A stretch of DNA of 64,000 bases. It comes from Rhodobacteraceae bacterium Alg231-04 (GTDB lineage: Bacteria > Pseudomonadota > Alphaproteobacteria > Rhodobacterales > Rhodobacteraceae). The stretch lies in the NCBI GenBank assembly GCA_900143635.1, contig FREY01000004.1, positions 124,001 through 188,000 of the forward strand, written 5' to 3'. This document shows, one piece after another, positions 7,314 to 16,476 of the stretch. The notes under the pieces were generated by a model. It searched no databases and had not been told where the DNA came from. It saw only the letters and a list, made by a program, of their open reading frames with translations. How positions within the stretch are numbered: position 1 is the first letter of the stretch; the number at the start of each line of letters is the position of its first letter. Position numbers and translations under genes: made by a program.

Positions 7314-8702
7314 CTACCTGGCGGTCAGCGCCTCCAGTACCCGCGCCCAGCTGCGGATGCCTTTGTGGAAGCTTTTCACATCGTATTTTTCATTCGGGCT
7401 GTGGATGGCGTCATCGTCGTTGGCAAAGCCGATCAGCATGGATTCCATGCCAAGGATTGACTTGAAGAAACCAGCGATTGGGATCGATCCTCCCATGCCG
7501 CAGAACACGGCCTCGCGTTCCCACTCATCACTGAGTGCCGCGCGGGCAGCGGTGAATTCGGGGCGGGTGATGTCCATCACCGAGGCGGCAGAGCCGTCAA
7601 GATCCTGATTCCAGGTCACTTTGGCATCCGTCGACAGCTGCGCCTCGACATGGGCGCGGAAGTTTTTGCGCAGGGCGTCCGGGTCCATGTCACCAACAAG
7701 GCGGCAGGTGATCTTGCAATGGGCTTCAGACGGGATCACGGTCTTGGTGCCAGCCCCCTGATAGCCGCCCCAGAGGCCGTTGACCTCCAGCGTGGGGCGC
7801 GCCCACTGCTGTTCCAGCGTCGAATAGCCCGCTTCGCCATGCGGCTGGGTGTAGCCGACCGAACCGAGGTATTCCTCTTCGTCAAAGCCGCAGTTCTGCC
7901 ACTGGCGCAGCTGGTCTTCGGGCACCTCGTGGACACCGTCATAAAAGCCTTCGACGGCTATGCGCCCCTGATCATCGTGGAAAGTCGAGATGATGCGGGA
8001 AATCTCGCGCAGGGGGTTGAGGCCGGGACCACCGTAAGAGCCAGAATGCAGGTCGATGCGTGGGCCGGTGATGGTGAACTCATCCTTCAGCATGCCGCGC
8101 AACTGCGAGGCAATCGACGGCACACCACGCGATACCATGGAGGTGTCGCAGATCAGCGCGATATCGGCCTTAAGCTCGTCCTTGTGGGCCTCCATGAAGG
8201 GCACGAGGGAGGGCGAGCCGCTTTCCTCTTCGCCTTCAAAGAAGAATGTGATGCGGCAGGGCAGGGAGCCGTTCACGGCTTTCCAGGCGCGGCAGGCCTC
8301 GACAAATGTCATCAGCTGACCCTTGTCATCCGAGGCGCCGCGGCCGCGGATCACCTGACCGTGGGGGGTGTCTTCGATCTGCGGATCAAAGGGCGCGGAG
8401 TTCCACAGCTCCAGCGGATCGACGGGCTGCACATCGTAGTGGCCATAAAACAGAACATGCGGCACGTCTGCGCCCGCCTCACCTACGTGACCAACAACCA
8501 TGGCATGGCCCGGCGTTTCGCGCTTTTCGGCCGGGATGCCGATGGCGTTCAGATCGGCGACCAGCCAGTCGGCAGCCTTGGCGCAATCTTCCTTGAAAGC
8601 GGGATCGGTGGAGATGGACTGGATGCGCAGCAGCTCCATCAGCCGGTCCATTGCGGCGGGAAGATCGGCATCGATCTTGGCGAGCACCTGGTCGAGCGCC
8701 AT
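7314..8702 (-). CDS. M20 family dipeptidase
   Basis: This 462-residue cytosolic metallopeptidase belongs to the M20 carnosinase-like group, which hydrolyses dipeptides with two metal ions. Metal-site motifs are visible: GHYDVQ at 87-92 with the first His and catalytic Asp, GRGASDDKGQ at 120-129 with the bridging Asp, and EGEEESGS at 156-163 with the general-base Glu and the next ligand. HSGSYGG in the lid domain supplies the second-subunit His. The start at 8702 has GGAG 12 bases upstream; the open frame reaches 8828 through a Pro/Arg-rich stretch unlike the family. It is a single gene with its own terminator. The peptide substrate is not predictable from sequence. Confidence 0.93.
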   Translation of the reverse strand: MALDQVLAKIDADLPAAMDRLMELLRIQSISTDPAFKEDCAKAADWLVADLNAIGIPAEKRETPGHAMVVGHVGEAGADVPHVLFYGHYDVQPVDPLELWNSAPFDPQIEDTPHGQVIRGRGASDDKGQLMTFVEACRAWKAVNGSLPCRITFFFEGEEESGSPSLVPFMEAHKDELKADIALICDTSMVSRGVPSIASQLRGMLKDEFTITGPRIDLHSGSYGGPGLNPLREISRIISTFHDDQGRIAVEGFYDGVHEVPEDQLRQWQNCGFDEEEYLGSVGYTQPHGEAGYSTLEQQWARPTLEVNGLWGGYQGAGTKTVIPSEAHCKITCRLVGDMDPDALRKNFRAHVEAQLSTDAKVTWNQDLDGSAASVMDITRPEFTAARAALSDEWEREAVFCGMGGSIPIAGFFKSILGMESMLIGFANDDDAIHSPNEKYDVKSFHKGIRSWARVLEALTAR

Positions 8703-8854
8703 AAGTCTGTCTCCTGCAGAATTTGATAATCGGCGCGAGACTAGCAGCGGGTCGGGCAGGGGACCAGAGCATAAACGGCCCTCCCCATGGGGAAGGCGGG
8801 GGGCTCCCGCCCGGTCTTGGCGCATCACAGATGCCCATCGACCTGTTGGGCCGG

Positions 8855-8877
8855 GCGCCGGACCTTTGGTCCGGCGC
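8855..8877. repeat. Perfect extragenic palindrome
   Basis: GCGCCGGACC (8855-8864), loop TTT, GGTCCGGCGC (8868-8877) form a perfect 10-pair stem with no T-tract on either side. It looks like a REP-like extragenic hairpin rather than a terminator. Confidence 0.5.
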
Positions 8878-9129
8878 GGCAGGGCTGCGAGGCCGGCGTT
8901 TTAGAGGCAGATCCGCCCTTTAGGCTGTGACTTTAGGGCTTTGACCGTATCGGCAGAATCACATTGAAGCCGCGTCGGGCCGCTGTGCGCGCACCATGCG
9001 GCATTCTGCCAAACCAGCGGCGCGCGCGGGGCGGATCGGGTGTTTGGGTTTCCGATGCGCGGCAATTATGCCGTGTCTGGCATGGAAGCTGACGCATGCA
9101 GTCTTGCCGCCTCGCTGATTGAGATTTAT

Positions 9130-9143
9130 TTGATATGCATCAA
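9130..9143 (+). promoter_or_regulatory. FNR/FnrL box upstream of hemA
   Basis: TTGAT-ATGC-ATCAA matches the FNR consensus TTGAT-N4-ATCAA exactly and extends by one T and one A to a 16-base palindrome. It lies 146 bases before the hemA start codon. In Rhodobacter, FnrL activates hemA under low oxygen, so the same control is likely here (established for relatives, inferred here). Confidence 0.8.
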
Positions 9144-9289
9144 AGATGCGTCAATAGGTGCGGGCCTAAGCAGTTGATTAGGTATGCCGCACTCTGTATG
9201 CCGCTTTGAACCGGAGCCGTCCGCAGGAGGCTCTTGATGAGGTCGCCCCAGCCAAAAGCCAGGGGCCGCACGAGAGATTGGAGAGACCG

Positions 9290-10513
9290 GTGGACTATAC
9301 CGCACAGCTCGATACCGCGATCAACAGCCTGCATGACGAAGGCCGGTACCGCACATTCATCGACATCGAGCGCAAGAAGGGTCATTTCCCGCATGCGGTC
9401 TGGACACGTCCTGATGGCTCCCAAAAAGATATCACCGTCTGGTGTGGCAACGACTATCTTGGCATGGGCCAGCATCCCGAGGTGCTGAGCGCGATGCATG
9501 AGGCGATCGACGCCACCGGTGCTGGCTCTGGCGGTACCCGCAATATTTCGGGCACCACTGTCTATCACAAGCGCCTGGAAGCTGAACTGGCAGATCTGCA
9601 CGGCAAGGAAGCGGCGCTGCTGTTCACCTCGGCCTATATCGCCAATGATGCGACGCTTTCGACGCTGCCGAAACTGTTTCCCGGCCTGATCATTTATTCG
9701 GATGCGTTGAACCATGCCTCGATGATCGAAGGGGTGCGCCGCAACGGCGGTGCCAAGCGCATCTTCCGCCACAATGACGTCGCCCATCTGCGCGAGCTGC
9801 TTGAAGCCGACGACCCCAAGGCGCCCAAGCTGATCGCTTTTGAATCCGTCTACTCGATGGATGGCGATTTTGGCCCGATCAAAGACCTCTGCGATCTGGC
9901 CGATGAATTTGGCGCCCTGACCTATATCGATGAAGTCCATGCTGTTGGCATGTACGGCCCCCGCGGTGGCGGCGTCACCGAACGTGATAATCTGGCGCAT
10001 CGTATCGACATCATCAACGGCACCCTGGCCAAGGCCTATGGTGTGATGGGCGGCTATATCGCGGCATCCGAGAAAATGTGTGATGCGATCCGCTCTTATG
10101 CGCCGGGCTTTATCTTTACCACCTCGCTGACGCCTTCGGTGGCGGCAGGCGCCGCTGAATCGGTGCGCATCCTGAAGACTGCACAGGACATTCGCGAGAA
10201 ACATCAGGAGCAGGCCAGCATCCTCAAACTGCGCCTCAAGGGTCTGGGCCTGCCGATCATCGATCATGGCACCCATATCGTTCCGGTCATTGTCGGCAAC
10301 CCGGTCCACACCAAGGTTCTGTCGGATCACTTGCTCGAAGACTATGGCATCTACGTTCAGCCGATCAATTTCCCCACCGTACCGCGCGGTACCGAGCGTC
10401 TGCGCTTTACGCCCTCGCCGGTCCACGGCCCGGCCGAGATCGATGCAGTGGTCAAGGCCATGGACACACTTTGGTCCCATTGTGCGCTGAATCGTGCCGA
10501 ATTGGCGGGCTAA
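9290..10513 (+). CDS. hemA: 5-aminolevulinate synthase
   Basis: The 407-residue PLP enzyme condenses glycine and succinyl-CoA to 5-aminolevulinate, the first step of tetrapyrrole synthesis in alphaproteobacteria. It is nearly colinear with the Rhodobacter enzyme. Features include [13 protein letters not shown] at about 51-63, [12 protein letters not shown] at 79-90, the [13 protein letters not shown] cofactor segment at 214-226, and the PLP lysine 248 in GTLAKAYG. The start is a GTG at 9290, giving MDYTAQLD as in relatives, with GGAGAG six bases upstream; the open frame reaches further back only by chance. The gene lies behind a long leader with an FNR box, so oxygen control is likely. It is followed by a RodZ-like gene on the same strand, 129 bases on. 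Confidence 0.97.
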   Translation: MDYTAQLDTAINSLHDEGRYRTFIDIERKKGHFPHAVWTRPDGSQKDITVWCGNDYLGMGQHPEVLSAMHEAIDATGAGSGGTRNISGTTVYHKRLEAELADLHGKEAALLFTSAYIANDATLSTLPKLFPGLIIYSDALNHASMIEGVRRNGGAKRIFRHNDVAHLRELLEADDPKAPKLIAFESVYSMDGDFGPIKDLCDLADEFGALTYIDEVHAVGMYGPRGGGVTERDNLAHRIDIINGTLAKAYGVMGGYIAASEKMCDAIRSYAPGFIFTTSLTPSVAAGAAESVRILKTAQDIREKHQEQASILKLRLKGLGLPIIDHGTHIVPVIVGNPVHTKVLSDHLLEDYGIYVQPINFPTVPRGTERLRFTPSPVHGPAEIDAVVKAMDTLWSHCALNRAELAG

Positions 10514-10642
10514 ACTCGACTTATCTGTTAAAAAACCTTTGATCTGATATGCTTTGCGTAACGAAAGCACGCAGGGGATTCGCGGGATAGAATCCTTCAA
10601 GCGTCTTGAAGTATGCGGCAGGCAGCAGCAGGGGCACCGAGA

Positions 10643-11854
10643 ATGATTGGGCGCATTACGCAGCGCAAGGCGAAAGTGAAAGAAATCGACGGCCCCAAGG
10701 GGTTCGACGATTTCGTAGTGAGTCTTGGTGACGTCATGCGCGGGGAACGCGCAACGATGGGCAAATCGCTGCTGGATGTTCAGCGCGAGTTGCGGATCAA
10801 AGCCTCCTACATCGCCGCCATCGAAAACACCGACCCCACCGTTTTTGATACGCCCGGCTTTATCGCAGGCTATGTGCGCTCTTATGCTCGATATCTCAAC
10901 CTTGATCCGGATGTGGCCTTTGATGATTTCTGTCGCGAAAGCGGTTTTGAAGTGGCCCACGGCATGTCCGCCGAAGCGTCGAGCCGCCGCAATGGCCCGG
11001 TTCCGATTGCAGCAGGCATGGGAGGGCTGAAGGCGGATGCCTTTACCAAGCCAAACACCCCCTTTGCCCCGCAGAGGGCCGCTGGGGTTTTGAACCACAT
11101 AGAAATGCGGGCAGTTGGGTCGACCATGGTCTTGCTGGGGCTGATCGTTGGCATCGGCTGGGGCGGGTATTCTGTCCTGAAGGAAATTCAGCAGGTGCAA
11201 CTGGCGCCGGTCGAACAGGCGCCTGTCGTCCTTGCCGAACTGGATCCGCTGGCGGGCCGGGTGGTGAATGAAGAAGCCGCAGCCGACAATGCCGCACTTG
11301 AGGCGCTGGACAGGCTCTATCGGCCGCAGGCACTGGACGTGCCGGTGATGATCGCGCGCGATGCGCCGATTTCGACACTGGATCCGGATTCTTTCGGCAG
11401 TTTTGCCTCGGTATCGCTGGCACCGGATTTCACCTCGTCCAACGCCGTGATGAGCCGCTCGATCGAGGCCGCTCTTGCCGAGGCACAGCCGGTGCCTCAG
11501 GTTCTGGAAGATCTGGCTCCGACGCTGGAAATGGTTGCCGTACGCCCCTCTTGGGTCCGTGTTCAGGCAGTTGATGGCACGGTCATCTTCGAAGGCATCA
11601 TGGATGCCGGCCAGCGATACGAAGTGCCGGCCACCGAAGAGGCCCCCTTGCTGCGCACCGGTGAAAGCAGTGCCATCTACTTTGCCGTCAACGGCGAGCA
11701 TTTCGGCCCCGTCGGCGCTCGCGGTGAGGTGAGTAAAAACGTAGCCTTGTCCCGCGAAGCGGTGACCGAACGTTTCTCAGTGGCGAGTATCGATGCCGAC
11801 CGCGATCTGGCCCGTATGGTGGCCGAACTGCAGGCCACGGATCCCTCGCAGTAA
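10643..11854 (+). CDS. RodZ-like helix-turn-helix membrane protein (DUF4115)
   Basis: This 403-residue protein has the RodZ plan. An N-terminal cytoplasmic helix-turn-helix (about residues 30-95) contains [20 protein letters not shown] and [18 protein letters not shown] transmembrane helix lies near 155-175, a low-complexity linker follows, and a C-terminal DUF4115 beta domain covers about 300-365 ([16 protein letters not shown]). RodZ links MreB to the wall-building machinery, and this family is its alphaproteobacterial form. The start is uncertain: ATG at 10613 (10 residues more) or 10643, which gives [11 protein letters not shown]. Neither has a strong ribosome binding site; I prefer 10643 by memory of relatives. 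It is followed 71 bases later by ispG, a conserved pairing in many proteobacteria. Confidence 0.82.
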   Translation: MIGRITQRKAKVKEIDGPKGFDDFVVSLGDVMRGERATMGKSLLDVQRELRIKASYIAAIENTDPTVFDTPGFIAGYVRSYARYLNLDPDVAFDDFCRESGFEVAHGMSAEASSRRNGPVPIAAGMGGLKADAFTKPNTPFAPQRAAGVLNHIEMRAVGSTMVLLGLIVGIGWGGYSVLKEIQQVQLAPVEQAPVVLAELDPLAGRVVNEEAAADNAALEALDRLYRPQALDVPVMIARDAPISTLDPDSFGSFASVSLAPDFTSSNAVMSRSIEAALAEAQPVPQVLEDLAPTLEMVAVRPSWVRVQAVDGTVIFEGIMDAGQRYEVPATEEAPLLRTGESSAIYFAVNGEHFGPVGARGEVSKNVALSREAVTERFSVASIDADRDLARMVAELQATDPSQ

Positions 11855-11925
11855 TCGCCGTTGCGGCGCCAGCGGTGAGCGCGTATCAATCGGGCGAACA
11901 TTCCAATCATCTGCGGACCCATCTG

Positions 11926-13047
11926 ATGAGCCACAATCCCATTCGCCCCTGGCGCAATATCGAGCGCCGCAAAAGCCGTCAGATCATGGTGGGCAATGTA
12001 CCGGTTGGCGGGGATGCACCGATTGCCGTGCAGACCATGACCAATACGCTGACGACGGATGTGGCGGCAACCATTGCCCAGATCCAGGCCTCGGCCGAGG
12101 CGGGGGCTGATATTGTCCGTGTCTCTGTACCCGATGAAGCCTCCTCAAAGGCGCTGAAAGAGATTGTGAAGGAAAGCCCGGTTCCGATCGTGGCTGATAT
12201 CCACTTCCACTATAAGCGCGGTATCGAAGCTGCTGAGGCTGGTGCCGCTTGTCTGCGTATCAATCCGGGCAATATCGGCGATGAAAAACGTGTGGCCGAG
12301 GTGATTCGTGCCGCCCGTGACCACAATTGTTCGATCCGCATTGGGGTGAATGCCGGTTCTCTGGAAAAGCACCTGCTGGACAAATATGGCGAACCCTGTC
12401 CGGATGCGATGGTTGAATCGGGTCTTGATCACATCAAGATCCTGCAGGATCACGACTTCCATAATTTCAAAATCTCGGTCAAGGCCTCGGACGTGTTCAT
12501 GTCGGCTGCCGCCTATCAGGCCCTGTCCGAAGCAACGGATGCGCCGATCCACCTTGGCATAACCGAGGCCGGCGGATTTGTGTCGGGTACCATCAAATCG
12601 GCAATCGGTCTGGGCCAGCTCCTTTGGATGGGCATTGGTGACACCATCCGGGTCAGCCTGTCCGCTGATCCGGTTGAAGAGATCAAGGTCGGCTATGAGA
12701 TCCTGAAATCCCTTGGCCTGCGCCACCGCGGCGTCAATATCATTTCCTGCCCCTCCTGTGCGCGGCAGGGGTTCAACGTGATCAAGACGGTGGAAACGCT
12801 GGAAGACCGGCTCGCCCATATCAAGACCCCGATGAGCCTGTCGATCATCGGCTGCGTGGTGAATGGCCCTGGCGAGGCGCTGATGACCGATGTCGGATTT
12901 ACCGGCGGCGGCGCTGGCTCTGGTATGGTCTATCTGGCGGGTAAGGCCAGCCATAAGATGTCCAATGATCAGATGGTCGATCATATCGTCGAAGAGGTCG
13001 AGAAAAAAGCGGCCCAGCTGAATGCAGAAGAGGGCGCTGCCGAATAG
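11926..13047 (+). CDS. ispG: 4-hydroxy-3-methylbut-2-enyl diphosphate synthase (IspG)
   Basis: A 373-residue iron-sulfur enzyme of the non-mevalonate isoprenoid pathway. It reduces the cyclic diphosphate MEcPP to HMBPP using flavodoxin or ferredoxin electrons. The [4Fe-4S] ligands are visible: Cys275 and Cys278 in CPSCARQGF, Cys310 in [12 protein letters not shown] and Glu317 in the same motif. The N-terminal TIM-barrel contains [11 protein letters not shown] and [10 protein letters not shown] start at the ATG at 11926 ([12 protein letters not shown]); a GTG at 11875 would add 17 residues that look non-conserved. It shares a strand with the RodZ-like gene and probably a transcript. Confidence 0.96.
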   Translation: MSHNPIRPWRNIERRKSRQIMVGNVPVGGDAPIAVQTMTNTLTTDVAATIAQIQASAEAGADIVRVSVPDEASSKALKEIVKESPVPIVADIHFHYKRGIEAAEAGAACLRINPGNIGDEKRVAEVIRAARDHNCSIRIGVNAGSLEKHLLDKYGEPCPDAMVESGLDHIKILQDHDFHNFKISVKASDVFMSAAAYQALSEATDAPIHLGITEAGGFVSGTIKSAIGLGQLLWMGIGDTIRVSLSADPVEEIKVGYEILKSLGLRHRGVNIISCPSCARQGFNVIKTVETLEDRLAHIKTPMSLSIIGCVVNGPGEALMTDVGFTGGGAGSGMVYLAGKASHKMSNDQMVDHIVEEVEKKAAQLNAEEGAAE

Positions 13048-13061
13048 CCGCGCCCCCTCTT
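13028..13061 (+). terminator. Probable ispG terminator overlapping the stop codon
   Basis: AAGAGGG-CGC (13028-13037) can pair with GCG-CC-CCCTCTT (13050-13061), with a two-base bulge, and a T-rich run (TTCATCTTTTG) follows. The stem spans the ispG stop. Confidence 0.4.
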
Positions 13062-13087
13062 TCATCTTTTGTCAAATACTCCGGGGT

Positions 13088-13104
13088 CCGGGGCAGCGCC
13101 CCGG
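13088..13104. repeat. Extragenic hairpin with AGC loop
   Basis: CCGGGGC-AGC-GCCCCGG forms a seven-pair stem with a three-base loop between convergent ispG and dsbA-like genes. A GGGC-AGC-GCCC core recurs at 27905-27917. Confidence 0.5.
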
Positions 13105-13126
13105 TCCGTCGCTCTAATCCTGCGGC

Positions 13127-13894
13127 TCAGCTCTGCTCTGCGCGCTGTTCTGCGGCGATGATGGCCAGCTGGTCCGCCGGCAGGTAGCCGCGCAGCAGTT
13201 CATTCCCCATGACAAAGGTCGGCGTGCCGGAAATTTTCAGCCGCTGGGCCAGATCGCGGGTGCGGCTGATTTCCTCGGTCACCTCATCCGATTCCATATG
13301 GGCAACGATGGCCGCGCCATCCAGCCCCAGCTCATCGGCGATCCGTTTCAGCGTGGTCTCATTTGGCTGACCGCTAAAACCGATCAGCGCGTCATGCACC
13401 TGTTTGTAGGCATCATTGCCTGCCACCTGCTTTGCTGAGATCGCAAACCGCGACGCCTCAACCGAGGCTTCGCCCAGAATGGGCAGCTCTTTGATGATCA
13501 GGCGGATATTGCCATCTTCCTTCAACAGCTGGGCCACCTCCGGCGCGGCCTTGCGGCAATAGCCACAGCGGTAATCCATGAATTCCACAATGGTGATATC
13601 GCCATCGGGATTGCCACCAACCCAGGAGTAGCCGTCATTGTACAACTCATCGAGATTGGCCGCGACCATCGCGTCATCCTGCATCGCCGCGGATTCAGCC
13701 TGGCGTTGTTCCAGGATGTTCACCGCCTCGATGATGACCTCGGGGTTTTCCAGCAGATAGGCACGCACCTGCGCACCAAAGGCGTCACGGTCTGCCGCTG
13801 ACATCTCCTTGAGGTCGAAGGCTTGCAGCGGGGCAGTGGTCAGCGCCAGAATGGTTGCTGCCGTCGGCAGGGCGGCACGGGCAAAGCGGATCAT
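13127..13894 (-). CDS. DsbA family thiol-disulfide oxidoreductase
   Basis: This 255-residue exported protein has a signal peptide (about 1-25, ending PLQA), an N-terminal helical segment of the Com1/DsbA-like type (30-85), and a thioredoxin-fold domain with active site CGYC at 110-113 inside VEFMDYRCGYC. The cis-proline loop reads SGTPTFVMG near 222-230. It probably oxidises or isomerises disulfides of envelope proteins. Its ATG overlaps the stop of the upstream M48 protease gene by four bases (ATGA), so translation is coupled. Envelope quality control is a reasonable shared theme (inference). No DsbB partner lies nearby. Confidence 0.92.
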   Translation of the reverse strand: MIRFARAALPTAATILALTTAPLQAFDLKEMSAADRDAFGAQVRAYLLENPEVIIEAVNILEQRQAESAAMQDDAMVAANLDELYNDGYSWVGGNPDGDITIVEFMDYRCGYCRKAAPEVAQLLKEDGNIRLIIKELPILGEASVEASRFAISAKQVAGNDAYKQVHDALIGFSGQPNETTLKRIADELGLDGAAIVAHMESDEVTEEISRTRDLAQRLKISGTPTFVMGNELLRGYLPADQLAIIAAEQRAEQS

Positions 13895-15246
13895 TTATTT
13901 CTCTTTCTTTTTTGAGCTTGTTCAAAGGCGACAAACACATCTTCGGCGCGCCGCCAGGGGGCGGATCCGCGTGGAAGCTGTGCCATCGCCCGTTTGGCGT
14001 GAAGGCCCGCATCATCGATGCGACCTTGAAGGGCATATCGTTCGGCTGTCACAACAGCCGCCATTCCGTTCTGGCCGGTCTTGGCATAGGCCAGCGACAG
14101 ATCGCGCAGCAATGTGGTGTTACGAAAATCACGGGCGCGGGCTTTTTCCATCGACTGAATGGCCGACTTCGGCTGACCAGCTGCAAGTTGCGCCCGCCCA
14201 TAGCTGCCAAGGATGAGCGCTTCGGAAGAGTTCAGCTCTACCGCTGTTCCATAGGCGGCCAGCGCCTCTTTCCAGCGGCGGTTCTCCATCAGAATCTGCC
14301 CCTTCAATTCGTAGTAATAGGCGTCATCCGGGCGGGCAGCGATCGCTGCGTTGATCGAGCTTAGCGCCTTTTGCAACGCATTGCCGCGGTGGTGGGCCAC
14401 GGCTTCGCGCATCAGGCGAACGTCCGGGTAAGGCTCTTTTTTGGCGCGTGAGAACGTCCATTTCGGGCTCCGCACAAAGGCGGACAGCTTGCCGCGGGCG
14501 CGGTTGAACCAATAGTCATCATCGGGGCGCGGTGCTGCGTTGTCACCGTGGCTCGCCACATAGGCTTTGGCGGCCCGGACCCGGTCGCTGCTCAGCGGGT
14601 GCGAGCGCATATAGGGGTCCTGACGATGGACGCTCAACAGTTCCTGACCGGCAAAAATAGAATGCACATCAACCATGCCCTGCGGCGAAATCCCCGCGCG
14701 GGTCAGATAGCCTGCCGCCGACCGGTCAGCCGAGGATTCTTCGGCGCGGGTATGGGCCAGAAAGCTGCGCATCGCCGACGACCGGGTGCCAAGTGCGATA
14801 CCTGCCGCCGCCTGACCGCCGCCTGCGGCCGCAGCAATGGCCGCCAGCGCCATGCCAAGCCCCGAGGCGGTGTTTGCCGACTTCAGGTTCTGGGTGCGGC
14901 GGGTGATATGGCCGTTGGCGATATGGGCGGCCTCGTGGGCGATGACCGCCTGCAGCATCTCGGCGCTGCTGACCTTGAGGATCAGCCCGTAGTTGACGAA
15001 GATGGCCCTGCTGTCGATGACAAAGGCGTTGAAGCTGTCGTCATTCACAATCAGTATGCGAACCCGTTTGGGGTTGAGCCCGGCAGAATTAAGCACCGGG
15101 GCGGCCAGTCGCGTCAGCGCATGTTCGATGTCGGCGTCCCGCAGCAGCGTCAAAGCAGCCGAAGGCAGGGCTGAACCGATAAAGAACAGCGCAGACAGAA
15201 TAAGGGCCGGGATTGACGCCAGCCGGGATAAACGGTCAATAACCAT
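13891..15246 (-). CDS. M48 family metalloprotease with TPR repeats (BepA-like)
   Basis: The 451-residue protein has a signal peptide (1-31), a zinc metalloprotease domain with HEAAH at 104-108 and the third ligand Glu in AEESSADRSAAGYL near 158, and a C-terminal half of tetratricopeptide-like helices (from about 285). This is the layout of BepA/YfgC, a periplasmic chaperone-protease that maintains outer-membrane proteins. The start at 15246 puts the signal peptide at the N-terminus. An upstream ATG at 15270 would overlap the divergent aminotransferase start. Only 22 bases separate the two divergent starts. It is coupled to the DsbA-like gene by an ATGA overlap. Confidence 0.92.
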   Translation of the reverse strand: MVIDRLSRLASIPALILSALFFIGSALPSAALTLLRDADIEHALTRLAAPVLNSAGLNPKRVRILIVNDDSFNAFVIDSRAIFVNYGLILKVSSAEMLQAVIAHEAAHIANGHITRRTQNLKSANTASGLGMALAAIAAAAGGGQAAAGIALGTRSSAMRSFLAHTRAEESSADRSAAGYLTRAGISPQGMVDVHSIFAGQELLSVHRQDPYMRSHPLSSDRVRAAKAYVASHGDNAAPRPDDDYWFNRARGKLSAFVRSPKWTFSRAKKEPYPDVRLMREAVAHHRGNALQKALSSINAAIAARPDDAYYYELKGQILMENRRWKEALAAYGTAVELNSSEALILGSYGRAQLAAGQPKSAIQSMEKARARDFRNTTLLRDLSLAYAKTGQNGMAAVVTAERYALQGRIDDAGLHAKRAMAQLPRGSAPWRRAEDVFVAFEQAQKRKRNK

Positions 15247-15268
15247 GCGCGCACCATGGGAGATGATC

Positions 15269-16414
15269 ATGCGAAACTCAACCCGATCCGACGTCGATCC
15301 CTTCATCGTGATGGATGTTATGGAGGCCGCCCGCAAAGCCGAGGAAAGCGGCCGCCATATCATCCACATGGAAGTGGGGCAGCCCTCGACCCCGGCACCG
15401 TCCGGCGCGCGCCGTGCCTTGGCTGATGCGCTGGAGGATGACAGCCTTGGTTACACCGTGGCACTGGGCCTTCCTGCACTTCGCAAACGCATCGCAAGTC
15501 TTTATGGTGAATGGTATAATCTGGATCTGAACCCGAACCGGGTGGTTGTCACTCCGGGCTCTTCTGGCGCCTTTCTTCTGTCGTTCACTGCGCTGTTTGA
15601 CAGTGGCGACCGGGTTGGCATTGGCGCGCCGGGATATCCTTCCTACCGGCAGATCCTCAAGGCGCTGGGTATGGTGCCGGTGGACATTCAGACAGCCGCA
15701 GAAAATCGCTATCAGCCGGTCTCGGCTGATCTTTCGGGGCAGGATCTTGCCGGTCTTCTGGTGGCCTCACCGGCGAATCCAACCGGCACGATGCTGGGGC
15801 ATGAGGATCTCGGCGCGCTGATCGACGCCGCGGCAGCCGAAGGCGCGTCTTTCATCTCCGACGAAATCTATCACGGGCTGGAATATGAGGCCAAAGCCGT
15901 CACCGCGCTGGAGCTGACGGATGAATGCTATGTGATCAATTCCTTCTCCAAGTTCTTTTCGATGACCGGCTGGCGCGCGGGCTGGATGGTGGTGCCCGAA
16001 GATCAGGTGCGGGTTGTGGAACGCATTGCCCAGAATATGTTCATCTGCGCGCCGCACGCCAGTCAGGTGGTGGCGCTGGCGGCGCTCGATTGTCAGGATG
16101 AAATGCGCGAAAACCTCAAAGTCTATGCCAAGAACCGCCAGTTGATGCTGGACGGGCTGCCAAAGGCCGGGTTTGCTAATATCGCGCCACCTGATGGGGC
16201 GTTTTATGTCTATGCGGATGTGTCCGATCTGGGTCAGGACAGCCGCAGTCTGGCGGCCGAGATCCTTGATAAAGCAGGTGTCGCGGTGACGCCGGGGCTG
16301 GATTTTGATCCGGTGCGCGGTGCCACAACGCTGCGCTTCTCTTATGCGCGCGCGACGGCCGACATCGAAGAGGGGCTCGCCCGTCTGAAGCGCTTTATGG
16401 AAAGCCGCGGCTGA
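15269..16414 (+). CDS. Pyridoxal phosphate-dependent aminotransferase (class I/II)
   Basis: This 381-residue fold-type I aminotransferase has the PLP lysine at 228 in NSFSKFFSMTGWRAGW. ASPANPTGT at 166-174 and SDEIYHGLEY near 197-206 carry the Asn and Asp-Tyr cofactor contacts. Such enzymes transaminate aspartate, alanine, aromatic or branched amino acids, and the substrate cannot be read from sequence. The start at 15269 is placed by GGGAG six bases upstream; an ATG at 15263 is too close to it. The gene runs divergently from the M48 protease with 22 bases between, so each promoter must lie partly inside the other gene. The next gene, an amidase, begins 62 bases after its stop. Confidence 0.93.
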   Translation: MRNSTRSDVDPFIVMDVMEAARKAEESGRHIIHMEVGQPSTPAPSGARRALADALEDDSLGYTVALGLPALRKRIASLYGEWYNLDLNPNRVVVTPGSSGAFLLSFTALFDSGDRVGIGAPGYPSYRQILKALGMVPVDIQTAAENRYQPVSADLSGQDLAGLLVASPANPTGTMLGHEDLGALIDAAAAEGASFISDEIYHGLEYEAKAVTALELTDECYVINSFSKFFSMTGWRAGWMVVPEDQVRVVERIAQNMFICAPHASQVVALAALDCQDEMRENLKVYAKNRQLMLDGLPKAGFANIAPPDGAFYVYADVSDLGQDSRSLAAEILDKAGVAVTPGLDFDPVRGATTLRFSYARATADIEEGLARLKRFMESRG

Positions 16415-16476
16415 GCGGATTGCGCGCCGCGGCTACCCGCCCTATCGTGACGACAAAACAAAGCATGAGGCATGGG

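Larger units (their letters stand above)
8703..9289. other. Long intergenic region upstream of hemA
   Basis: This 587-base region separates the divergent dipeptidase and hemA genes and has no believable ORF. It contains a perfect 10-pair hairpin at 8855-8877 and an FNR-type box at 9130-9143. The last 150 bases, with lower GC, probably hold the hemA promoter. Its length suggests several hemA promoters or an unannotated RNA, but I cannot show either. Confidence 0.6.

Noticed and set aside
9140-11701. 853-codon minus-strand frame opposite hemA and the RodZ-like gene
   Set aside because: It spans two real genes in opposite orientation and has no domain or start signal; a GC-rich antisense artefact.
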